DNA from: Neocallimastix lanati (nom. inval.)
Taxonomy: Eukaryota > Neocallimastigomycota > Neocallimastigomycetes > Neocallimastigales > Neocallimastigaceae
Length of the DNA stretch: 45,000 nt
Direction of reading: 5' to 3'
NCBI GenBank assembly: GCA_016946835.1
Contig: JACVTC010000112.1
Coordinates: forward strand, 125,001-170,000
This document shows positions 1-10,537 of this stretch, one piece after another (position 1 is the stretch's first letter; every line of letters starts with the position of its first letter). Under the pieces are notes generated by a model, which did no database searches, was not told the DNA's origin, and was given only the letters and a program-made list of their open reading frames with translations. A program made the translations under genes and the position numbers.

Positions 1-174
1 AAATTATATATATATATTATATATATATATATATTTCAATAATAAGTATATTAAAATAAAATATATATTAAAAAATTTAAAAAAAAAATTTTTTTTTTTT
101 GAAATTTCTTTATATTTTTTTATTTTTTTAAATTATTATCTTTTTTTTCTTCTAATATTTTTTTTTTGTTCTCC

Positions 175-182
<8 letters not shown>

Positions 183-240
<58 letters not shown>
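183..240. repeat. A58 homopolymer
   Basis: Uninterrupted run of 58 A. Comparable runs occur at 11976-12026, 26745-26806 (as T) and 28434-28474 (as T). Only the one at 26745 can be tied to a retroelement tail. The true length may vary with sequencing or assembly. Confidence 0.9.
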
Positions 241-242
<2 letters not shown>

Positions 243-608
243 AAATTTGTTAAATTATATAGAATTACTATAAAAAAAATAACTATTTAGCAACATTATA
301 ATAAATAATATTTTTAATTAAGTCTTTTAATTTATTAAAGAATTGATAACTTTATAACTATTGTTAACTATTATTATTATGAATTATATAATAAGAATTT
401 TTTATTTTATATATTTAATATATCTATTATTAAAAATAATAATAATAATTTTATCATATTATATAATTTACCAAAATATATATATATATATATTCCATTC
501 AATAGTTAAAACTAAATTAATTATAATTCCTTTTTATTAAATGGTTTAAGAAAACTATATTAAATATATATATATATTAATTAATAATGATAATAAATAT
601 TATCTAAT

Positions 609-640
<32 letters not shown>

Positions 641-655
641 AAAATAAAATAAAAT

Positions 656-694
<39 letters not shown>

Positions 695-804
695 ATTTAT
701 TTTGTTTATTTCTTTTTTGTTAAAGTTTTTGATTAATTTAATTATAAGTTTTTGATTAATTTAATATTTGTATTTTTAATTTTCAAATTATGATTATTAT
801 TTTG

Positions 805-805
805 T

Positions 806-904
<99 letters not shown>

Positions 905-906
905 TT
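805..906. repeat. (TTTA)n microsatellite
   Basis: About 25 uninterrupted TTTA units. Shorter arrays of the same motif recur near 9848-9897, 38286-38356 and 39059-39120. Confidence 0.95.
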
Positions 907-1545
907 AGAATTGTCAAAAAAATTTTTTACTAGTTTATATATATATATAATTTTTGACATTATTTATATTAATTGGAAAAGTAAATAACTTAACCACAAT
1001 GTTTAATTATTTAATTAATTAATATATATAAATATAATATTAAACAAAACTTTAATATAATTCAAATAAAAAATTAATATTATGGGATGAATAAAAATAT
1101 TAAACAATTAAATTTTTAGATAGAAAAAAATTTTTTAAAAAAATCTTTATATCATTATGTATAAATTTTTTTTCTTGTTTTTTTTTTTTTTTTTTTACAA
1201 TTGCAATTAATGCAAACTTTAAACTTTATTTATTTATCCATTTATTAATTACATGAATATTTTTTTAATTAAAAAAGCACAGGATTAATAAAACAATAAA
1301 TATTATTTGTGCAATTAAAGTTTAATAATATTTAAAATAATAATGTGAAATAAAAAAGTAATATTCAAAATAAAATGCATAAATAAATTCAGAAAAAAGT
1401 TCATATGCAACCATCCTCGCCTCCAAGATTATAAGATTTCTGTTTAAAGGGAATTCTTATTCTGGATTAGGATTTGAACTGTTTATCTGAAAGAAATTAT
1501 AGTCTTCAGACATTGGCCTGCATTTTCAGCGTTGACGTTCCTATA

Positions 1546-2179
1546 GTCGTTCCAGGTTCTATCCTGGCTGAGAGGGTTGCGCTAGTAACTGTCATTAATA
1601 TACTTACGAGGGAATTTCTAGCATATGGGTTCATATGCACGTAGCTAAACTACGAATCAATCTGCTAACTAAATAGGGTGTGGGGCATTTCGCCAAATTG
1701 AAAATTATTAAATAAATAAATAAATCAATAAATAAATAAAATTAAATATTATTAATATCGAATAAAAACAATTTTAAAAAAAATTATTTTTAATTAATAT
1801 TTATTTATTTATTCATTTATTTATTTATATCAATATTCCACTTGTCAAAATGCAACTTGTCGAAATGCAATTTGGGGAAATGCAACTCTCCCAACTAAAT
1901 ATACTATTACCAAGTGGGCTAGCACGAGACTCATTGAGTTAGGTTATTCTAGCCTCGCTTCTAGGGAGTTAGGCACCGAAAAAGCATTCTGAAAAAAATC
2001 GTGCTAGAAAAATCTCAGCAATAATATGTATGGTTAGAGCGCCAATGCTGAATAACAGTAAGGCTATCCAGTAGGGACTATTTCCGCCTGTGCTATAGCA
2101 CACGGAAGTGTTGTGACTACCTTAATATTCCCATGCCATGAGAGGCGGTACACACCGGAAATTAAAAAAAAAAAAAAAA
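1546..2179 (+). mobile_element. SINE-like A-tailed retroposon, interrupted by a MITE
   Basis: GC-rich block ending in an A16 tract (2164-2179), bounded by an 11-bp direct repeat ACGTTCCTATA at 1535-1545 and 2179-2189. Tail plus target duplication indicate target-primed retroposition. Without the MITE and its extra target copy the element is about 407 bp. Its 5' end carries a tRNA T-arm-like hairpin (CCAGG, six-base loop, CCTGG; 1552-1567) reminiscent of a Pol III B box. Positions 2031-2043 (TGGTTAGAGCGCC) resemble a tRNA D-arm/A box. A further hairpin lies near 2080-2107. No protein frame is seen. The tRNA relationship is inference; a LINE 3' fragment is the alternative. Confidence 0.7.
1676..1892. 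mobile_element. 217-bp MITE with 9-bp target duplication (Mutator-like)
   Basis: Flanked by identical 9-bp repeats AACTAAATA at 1667-1675 and 1893-1901. The terminal 25 bases at each end are inverted repeats matching at 20 of 25 positions; both begin GGG and share the inner block CCAAATTG. The interior is AT-rich and roughly self-complementary, with no coding capacity. The right end carries three 15-bp tandem units (1841-1885) of the form CTTGTCGAAATGCAA. A 9-bp duplication is typical of Mutator-like (MULE) transposases; the class assignment is inference. Confidence 0.85.
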
Positions 2180-2329
2180 CGTTCCTATATATATAGGAAC
2201 GTCAACGTTGAAAATGTATAAAGATATTTATAAATTATTATTATTATAATTATCTACATAAATTTATAATAGCTGTATATTTTAATTTAAATTTTCTTTT
2301 GATTAATTGTTTGTTCAGATAATTAAATT

Positions 2330-3380
2330 TTGTATAAATATGTAATATATTCCACAATACACTGTTAACACTAGAATTATATTAACAATTACCAATAATA
2401 CATATATTTCAATTTTAATTTACGATTCCAATATAGATGTTATTATACCTAGAATTTAATTATTTAATATTTATAATTATTATTATCGTTATTATTATTA
2501 ATGTTATATGTATTATTATTATTATATTTATTATATTTATTATATTTATTATATTTATTATATTTATTATAATAATATTCACATATAAACAAAGATAAAG
2601 ATTATAATAATTTAAATTCTTATGATATGTTCTTTCAGCAAAATGGAGAAATAAATTGAATTACATTTTCCGCATATAATTCATTAATTAATACTTTTCT
2701 ATAATAATGATATAATGTTTCTGAATATTCATCATAATTATCATGATCTGAAAGTCTTAAAAGTCTTAATACATCTTATACATTCTGAAATAATACATAA
2801 TCAATAACTTTAAATATTTCTTCATCTGTTTTTTTTTTTTTTTTATAATGAATATTTACTTTTGTATAAATGATTCATATTTCTTATTAAATAAAAAATT
2901 TCTGATCTTATATTTTGTACCATTTCACTTGATAAATATTCAGCAACATTTGCAGAAATCAATAGATGTTTTGAAAATCTTGATACTGCTGCTATATTCC
3001 AATCTACTATAGTAGATGCCGAGAGAAATCTTCATTACACCAGGCAACAAGCTTACCCTCATATTCCATATCATTATTTTCGAAGGCTACACTAGTAGAT
3101 TGAATAGAACTTGGCCAACATCTCATAAAAACTAATTTACCTAATAACCAATAATTTAATGAATCATCCTCATTTTAATATATACATTTATCTTAATTTT
3201 GAAAAAATACAAAAAAAAAAAAATTTTTTTTTTTATAAAATAAGAATATACAAAACAAAGCAAATGAAAAATAAATAAAAATATATATTATTAATATAAT
3301 ACTGAATTATTAAATTTTATATTTATAAATATATAAAATTATATATCGTTAATAATAATAATAATAATAATAACAATATT

Positions 3381-3417
<37 letters not shown>

Positions 3418-4114
3418 TTTTTCTTATTTTATTTTACTTTCCTTTAGCTTTATTTGTTCATTTAGAATTTAATTTCAACTATAAAGTTTATTTTATTCTC
3501 AATTATATATATATAATATTATTATATACCATATAATTGACCAATATATCCATCTAAATCGGTATTGCCTACTTCGTATTCTTTATTCAAAATATATAAT
3601 GCTGTATCTTCCAATCCATGTTTTTGGTACGCTTCTGTCATATTTATCAAATAAATCTTTTCTATATAACATAACTCCATAATCTATAAGTAAAGGCTTA
3701 ATTATATATATACATATATAAAAAGAAAGAAATTACTATTACGATATATTCATTTATAAATCATTTTTCTAATAATAAAAAAATTTCAATATGAAATATT
3801 AATATTTACAAGTCCAATTAATCTATTATTTAATTTACATGGATTTAAAATTACCGGTTTAAAGAGGTTAGTAGTATCAATACTAACATATGATTGTACA
3901 TTAAATAATCCTTATATTAACCCATCCATATAATATCCAGCATAACAATATCATATTCTGAATTTTTTAAATATAAAATAGAAGAAATTAAATCCTTCAA
4001 TTCATTTGTTGATTCTTCAATAGTAATTGCAAATTTAATATTTATAATAACTGAAAATGTTAATAATACAGAAGAAGTGAGTATAATTAACTTGATATTT
4101 TTTATCCTTAGCAT
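2330..4114 (-). pseudogene. Decayed solute-binding-domain receptor paralogue
   Basis: Homologous segment by segment to the intact gene at 5818-8223. It opens at 4114 with a matching signal peptide (LIILTSSVLL), but a deletion joins this directly to the segment equivalent to residues 143 onward (NIKF...), so the first ~115 residues of the mature domain are missing. The conserved SEYDIVMLDI is followed two codons after Trp-Met by a TAA where the intact gene has CAA. Later blocks are recognisable: DYGVMLYRKDL near 3660, broken by a small deletion after PKTW; WPSSIQSTSVAFEN near 3090-3130, then frameshift and stops; VIDYVLFQNV near 2800, then a stop; and the C-terminal membrane helix near 2340-2440 with an internal stop. 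The block equivalent to exon 4 was not found. All exons lie in the same order and strand as the intact copy. Confidence 0.85.
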
Positions 4115-4296
4115 TTTTTAATAATATTATTATAAATGTTAAAAGATTATAACTAATATTAAATTTTGAAAATATATATATTTTGTTTATGTTTATTTAG
4201 TATATTAGTCATTTTCATTTTGATTTATAAGATATAGAGTAAGAAGATTAAAATTTACTATGAAAAATTATAATTTTAATATTAATATTAGATAAA

Positions 4297-4338
<42 letters not shown>

Positions 4339-4616
4339 CTGATAAAATTATTTTCAATCCTTTATAAAAACTTTAAATAAAAATTTACATAATTTTTAAA
4401 TTTTTTTAATAGTTCTAATGGTAAAAAAAAAAAAAAAAAAAAAGTTAAACTTAATATACAATAAATGAAAAAACTATTCATAATTAAACTATATAAAAAT
4501 ATATAGTTTAAATATTTCATAATTGGCATATTATACTTATAGGATAATTTTTTTATTTTTTATAAACTAAAAATTGTTTTTTTGATAATTTATTTTTCAA
4601 ATAAATTAAATATACT

Positions 4617-5110
4617 TTACCAAATGCAAAAAATATAAAAATACAAAAATTAAACCAACAAATGAAACCAAAGTTCCAATATGAATCATAGTTTCCAATA
4701 TTGATGCTAAATTATCAAAGTTTATATATTATTATTATTATTATTATTATTATTATGATCTTGAAAACTGACTAACCCTCTTTAATTTCTTCATATTTCT
4801 TTAAGCTATTTAGATACATTATTAATATCATCTCTTTTTATTTAAATTTTGAAATATAATACGAAACTTTCATATTTTATATTAAATATATTGTATCATA
4901 TTTATATTTCAAAATATTTAAGACTAAAAGCTATTTATTAGTTAATAAATGAATAATAATTTTGATAATATAATTTAATAATTTATACAATATTTGAAAA
5001 TATTGATATTTATAATAATTAAATCAATTTTTCTAAATAAAATTGAAAATTTTAATAATACTGAAGAAGTAAAGTATAATAAATTAAAAATTTCTAACTC
5101 TTTACACTCT
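4617..5110 (-). pseudogene. Remnant of a third solute-binding receptor copy
   Basis: Only the two ends survive. Near 5040-5105 lies a frameshifted version of the signal-peptide exon. Positions 4900-5030 resemble intron 1 of the intact gene nucleotide by nucleotide. At 4617-4718 an open segment reads ILETMIHI, a Gly/Val/Phe-rich membrane helix and LYFLHLVK, matching the last exon of the intact gene (VLETLIHI and its helix). The ligand-binding middle is deleted. Unlike the intact copy there is no stop after the helix; the frame runs into a GTAAAG donor-like sequence, so the ancestral copy may have continued into further exons. Confidence 0.7.
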
Positions 5111-5817
5111 TATTGTTATTATTATTAATTTTATAGTATTAATATAGATATATTTAAAAAATTATAATAATTTATAAATGTCTATTTTTTCAATATATGA
5201 AAATAATATATGGTTATGCATATATTATTTAATTTATTTATCTTTTAGTTTGGAATTCTAAAATATATAATGACAAGCTTATTTTTGAAAAATATTAATT
5301 ATTAACATAAAATTATATTTCACCTTCTATTATTTTTAACAATTTTAAACTATATTTAAACTTTAAGTATAATTTAATCATTTCAAAAACTTTTACATGT
5401 AAAATATATATATATATATATATAGAAAATAATAAAATACTTAATTGTAATTAAATTAAGTACAATATATAAATTTATATTTTTTATAAATATGAATTTT
5501 TGATTAAAAAGATATATTTCAATTGCTTAGAATTATTTTATTTGTTTTTCTATGTACTAGTTTAAAATAAAAAAAAATGCATTTCTACATGTATAATTGC
5601 CTTAAAACTATTTATAATAGTACTTAAAATTATGTATTTTTATATAATTAATAATATTAATAATTTATGCTTATTAATTTTAAAAAATATATATATATAA
5701 GAAATATTAACTATTCATATTATTAATATTATTATCCTATTAAATTAAATTAGAAAAGGTATATAAAATTTTAATTACAGTGTATATTAATATATATCTA
5801 TTATTTTACATAATAAT

Positions 5818-8223
5818 TTATTTTTCAATTAGAGTATAATAAATTCCACAAAATATAATAAGAACTAGAATTACAGAAACAATTCCCAATGATAAGTAAG
5901 TTTCAATATGAATTAACGTTTCTAATACAGATGTTAATTTACCTAATATTATATATTATTATTATTGTCATTATCATTATAAATATAATAATAATATATG
6001 TTGTAATATTCATTTATCTTAAAATGGAAAAAAAAAAAAAAATTAAACTTTTAAAATTAAATTCTTTAATACATACTTTCAGCAATACTAACAATTATTT
6101 GAATTGCGTGAGAAGCGTCTATTTCTTTAATTAATGCTTTTCGGTAATTATCATATATTGCTTCAGAATATTGGTTATAATTTGAATGATCTGAAGGTCT
6201 TAATACACCTTGTACGTTCTTAAATAATACACAATCTATTACTTTACAAACTTCTTCATCTATTAATTTTATTTTATGATATTTAATTTATATTACAATA
6301 TTTAAATGAATATAAATAATTTAATATAATTATTATTTATTCTATTTTCATATATTGAATATTTACCTTCATATAAATGTTCCATTGTTGGTAATAAATT
6401 AAATAACGTTGCCCTTAACTTTTGAAGTTTTTCAGATGTTAAATATTCAACTGCTTTTGCTGAAATTTCTGGATAGCTTGAATATTTTGATACAGCTAAA
6501 TTCCAACCTCCTAATGCGGATGCAGAAATTCCTTTAATACGTCCTGGTAATATGGTTACACCAAACTCCATTTTACTATTTTCAAAGGCTATACTGGTGG
6601 ATTGAATAGAACTTGGCCAATTTCTCATAAAAATAGTTTTACCATCCAACCAATAATTTAATGAAGAATATTCATCAAAATGTATTGATTCATCTATTAA
6701 AATTAATCAATACATTAAAAATAAACAATAAAAATAATTTAAATATATTAATGAGTAATCAAATTTAAAATTATTGTTATTATTGTAATTATTATTATTA
6801 TAATTAGTATAATTATGATGATATAAAGTGAATTAGAAAGGTTTGTTTATTTTAATATATAATTAAATTACCTGTAATAATTTTTTTATCCACAAAAGAA
6901 ACCATTTTATTTAATGAATCAATTGCATCATTATTTTTGAAATATCCACATTCCGAATTGAAACTTTCACGATATGAATATATCCATTCCATATAATTAC
7001 ATGTTGCCCCTTCACCGGCTTAATTATATTTATTATAATTATTAATATTATTATTATTTATTATTATTATAATAATTATTATTACTATTATTTTATTTTA
7101 TATTTTATTTTCAAGTAACTTTTTAAATTTATATATATAAATAATTATTTACCATAGTATTGACCAATAAATCCACATAAATTAGTATTTCCCGCTTCTT
7201 GTTCTTTTTTCATAATGTATAATGAGGTTTCTTCTAATTCATCCCATGTTTCTGGTACATTTCTTTCATATTTATTTAATAAATCTTTTCGATATAGCAT
7301 AATCCCATAATCTGTGAATATAGGCTTAATTACATATGTATATATATATATATATTGAAAGAGAGTGTGTGGTTGTGGGTTTGTGTGAACATATATATTA
7401 GTATAATACTATTTTTTTTTTTAATGAAAAAAATTTATAACATAAATTGTGTTTAAATATTTACAAGTGCAATTAATCTATTATCTATTTGGCATGAACT
7501 TATAATAGTTGGTCTATATAAATCGACAGTATCACTATCAATATATAATTGTAAATTAAGCAAATGATCCTTATATTGATTCGTCCATACAATATCCAGC
7601 ATAACAATATCATATTCTGAACTTTTTAAATATAAAAGTGAATTAATCTTTTCTTTAATTATATCAGTGGTATCATCAATGCTTATTTCAAATTTAATAT
7701 TTTCTTCCCGTTCTTGAAATTCCTTCTTGGCCCATTCATTTAATAATTCCATAAAAAAATCTTTTTCTATATCTGTTCCTTGTAATCCGAATACAGAATT
7801 TTTTAATAGAAGTTTAATTGTTATTTCCTTATTACTTGTTTTCTCCGAAATATCTTCATTTTCTTTTTTTTTTTCTTCTAATATTTCATTTAATATTTTG
7901 GATACATTATTTATGTAATTTTCATCTCTCTTTTTTATTCTTGGATTAAAATATGGGACTTTCTCATATCTAAATGAGTTTCTATTTAAATTTATATTGA
8001 CATCTCCATATAATTTAGGATAGATATTATCTATTTAATTCAATTAATGAATAATAATTTTAATAATCTAATTAAAACTTTTTAATTACTAAATTTGAAA
8101 ATAATAATATTCAATGATATTTATAACAGTTATATCAAATTTACTTAATATTACTGAAATTGCTAATAATACAGAGGAAGTCAATATAATCAATTTAATA
8201 TTTTTAAACTTATTTCTCATCAT
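5818..8223 (-). CDS. Secreted/type I membrane protein with bacterial-type ABC solute-binding domain
   Basis: Seven exons: 8223-8145, 8030-7465, 7324-7153, 7018-6872, 6693-6367, 6259-6077, 5942-5818. All junctions are GT-AG and in phase; total 1599 nt, 532 aa. Residues 1-25 are a signal peptide (KNIKLIILTSSVLLAISVI). After a charged linker, residues ~95-490 resemble extracellular solute-binding proteins of bacterial sugar ABC transporters (family 1). Signature segments are SEYDIVMLDIVW (~160), ALPIFTDYGIMLYRKDLL (~214-231) followed by VPETWDEL, FMRNWPSS (~343), and LGGWNLAVSKYS (~382-393). Residues ~508-527 form one membrane helix, followed by YTLIEK at the C-terminus. Predicted topology is an extracellular ligand-binding domain on a single anchor. 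Anaerobic fungi are known to encode such domains on membrane proteins, including class C GPCR-like receptors; here there is no seven-helix domain. The ligand is unknown, perhaps a sugar. Exon 1/2 joining is the least certain junction. Confidence 0.85.
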
Positions 8224-8999
8224 TTTTTCTATTAATATTAATTTATATATGTTTATTAAAACATTTAAACATAATTTTTAGATATTTAAATTATAAAGCA
8301 ATTAAAATTATTTGATTTGATTTATTTGTTCTTTTCATTTTTTTATTAAAATATACAAAATTAAACTATAAAACTATATAGAAGATTAAATTTTTAAATA
8401 ACTTTATAAATTTTATTTATTTAATATTTTATTTAAAATTATTATAATATTTAAATACAACTTTAATATGGAAAAAAAAAAATAAAATAAAATAAAATAA
8501 AAAATAAAAAATAAAAAAAAATAAGTATAATTAAAGTTTATTATCAAATATTATGAACTTGAAAATTAAAATTTAAAGAATTTTTAGCATATTCGGATTT
8601 GTTTGAAGCTGGAATTTTAGGAAAAATTGTATATCATTATTCCTTGATAAATAAAATTAAAATTAAATAAAATTAAAAATTAAATAATGATAATAATACT
8701 ATACTTTTTTTTTCTCTATGTCTCTTGTTTTTGTTGTTTTTTTTTTTTTAGCAAATATTTATTTGAATAATGAATATAATAAATATTTAATATATATTAT
8801 TTTAATATTTAAAAGTATAAGAAAAAAACAAAATTATTAATATGAAAACTTTAAATAAATTTATTTTATTTTATTTCTATATATATTTTTAGTATATCAT
8901 TTTTATTATAAAAAATTATGTTATTATTATTGTTTTTATTATTAAAAATGTCTTAATAAAAATATAGTTTTACATTTTAAAAATGAATAATATTAATAA
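8224..8999. other. AT-rich upstream region of the receptor gene
   Basis: Immediate 5' flank of the minus-strand receptor gene. Only AT-rich low-complexity DNA and short A or T runs are seen; no coding segment and no recognisable promoter motif beyond generic TATA-like sequence. Confidence 0.5.
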
Positions 9000-9560
9000 T
9001 ACTATTTTATACTGGTATTCTAATCAAATTTGACAATCATGGTATAATAAAAAGGGTTAACATTGCTTTTGCTGGAAAAAATATTTGAGCTACAGCGAAA
9101 GTCATAATCATTGTTTTTAATAATTTTCAGTTTAAGTTCTATTTCATATTCTACAAGTTCATGTCTCATATATGAATTATCTTAGTATTCACTTTACCTT
9201 TAATTCTTTTAGTCATATCAGTAACGAAGGTTTTTGATTTCATATTCATTGAGTCAGGGTTGATATCATAATATTATATGAATCCTAAACTGGAAAAATA
9301 AATAATGAAAGAAAGAACAATTTGTACACAAACAACAATTATATCATTTTTTTAATAAGGAAATTAAATTCTTTTCCTTTTTATCATTCTCATTCTTTGT
9401 TTCTTGCTTATATGAAGAAATGGATCCTTCTTTACTTTCTTTGTTATTATCTTATTTACATTTTCACTTTTCGTAGAAAAAATTTTAATTTGTCTTTAAT
9501 TACTATTATTTATACTTATACTACTATCTTTATTAATAATTATAATTATTGTATAGATTA
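9000..9560 (-). pseudogene. Coding-like debris, family not recognised
   Basis: Several short minus-strand segments look coding by composition but are in different frames and separated by stops. One ends in a Lys/Glu/Asn-rich tail (around 9350-9455; ESKEGSISSYKQETKNENDK). One begins MNMKSKTFVTDMTKRIKGK (around 9195-9255). One reads YMRHELVEYEIELKLKI (around 9110-9165). They may be the worn 3' part of a receptor or another gene related to the neighbouring array. No family assignment is possible from the sequence alone. Confidence 0.3.
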
Positions 9561-9561
9561 A

Positions 9562-9848
9562 ACATTTATATTAAAAAAAAATAAAATTATTAATAGTATT
9601 ACCATTTAAATAAAAAAATAAAAAAATAAAAATTTATTATTTAAAAATTTTTTCATCCTTAATATCAAATCATTTTTCATTTAATAAAGCATTATTACTT
9701 TTAAAAAAATTTAAAAAGTAAATATTACTGGAAGTAATATTCTTTACTAAAAAGACACTATATAAATTTAATTGCTATTTTTTAAGTGGCTCTATGTAAA
9801 ACTTATTTATTGTTTAACTAAATTAAGAATATCTTTAGTATCTATAAT

Positions 9849-9895
<47 letters not shown>

Positions 9896-10537
9896 TTATT
9901 CATATCTCTTATTAATTAAAAGATTGTACGACTTTTACAAGTTTACATAAATTAAAATGTATCATAATCTTATTTTATTTAATAGATTGCCGAAATAAGT
10001 ATGTGGATTAATAATTAATATTAAATATTTAATTAAATTTATTATATATATAAATATTTAATAATATAGGAAATAAAAATTTTTTAGTACATTATGATTA
10101 ATATATTACATATAATAATTTTTAAATAGTAGAAAATTTTTTTTAAATATATCAAAGAAAAAATTTTTTCTAAGTTCTACGCTTAAAAAAAAAAAACAAA
10201 AAGAAAAGATTAATAATCTTTTTTAAAATAATACTTTTAAAAAAAAAATAAATTGATTTCTTTTTTTTTGAAAAAAAAAAAAGTAAATATCCAAACATAA
10301 ATAATTAATTTCAAAATAATATAACAAAAAAATAAAAATAAAACTAAAAATAAAAATAAAATGAAAATTTAATATTATTTAATAAATTTATTATATAAAA
10401 TTTGATTAAAAAATATATAATTCAATTACTAAAACTAAGCTGATATATATATAATTATTTTTTTTTTTTCAAATATAATTTATTATAAATATTAATTAAT
10501 TTAATAGTTTATTTTAAAAGTAAAAATTAATATTACA
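9562..10537. other. AT-rich 5' flank of phosphatidylinositol synthase
   Basis: No coding segment is visible. It contains a (TTTA)n array at about 9848-9897 and numerous short A/T runs. The last few hundred bases must contain the promoter and 5' UTR of the downstream plus-strand gene, but no specific motif can be singled out against the AT-rich background. Confidence 0.5.

Larger units (their letters stand above)
1..1395. other. AT-rich non-coding DNA
   Basis: No open frame with coding character is visible on either strand. The stretch holds an A58 homopolymer, several (TA)n runs and a long (TTTA)n array. GC content rises abruptly from about 1396, where the nested insertions begin. Confidence 0.7.
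1521..2216. repeat. Inverted-repeat arms of a split palindrome
   Basis: The 25 bases at 1521-1545 match the reverse complement of 2192-2216 at 24 of 25 positions. If the SINE-like insertion (1546-2179) and one copy of its target duplication are removed, the arms abut and form a roughly 52-bp palindrome centred on a TATATA core. The bases after the A tail (2180-2201) are themselves a perfect 22-bp palindrome, because the duplicated target lies next to the opposite arm. What element the palindrome belonged to is unknown; GC-rich DNA continues on its left to about 1396. Confidence 0.85.

Noticed and set aside
1440-1530. Possible minus-strand tRNA gene
   Set aside because: A B-box-like GTTCAAATC and an anticodon-arm-like hairpin are present, but the T-stem does not pair, the acceptor ends are not complementary and no D-arm is found.
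3917-4114. 65-aa frame as a stand-alone small gene
   Set aside because: It is the signal-peptide exon of a paralogue joined by deletion to an internal segment and stopped by a nonsense codon; alignment with the intact copy explains it fully.
9322-9561. 79-aa plus-strand hydrophobic frame
   Set aside because: Low-complexity Tyr/Ile/Phe composition; the opposite strand has the more protein-like composition.
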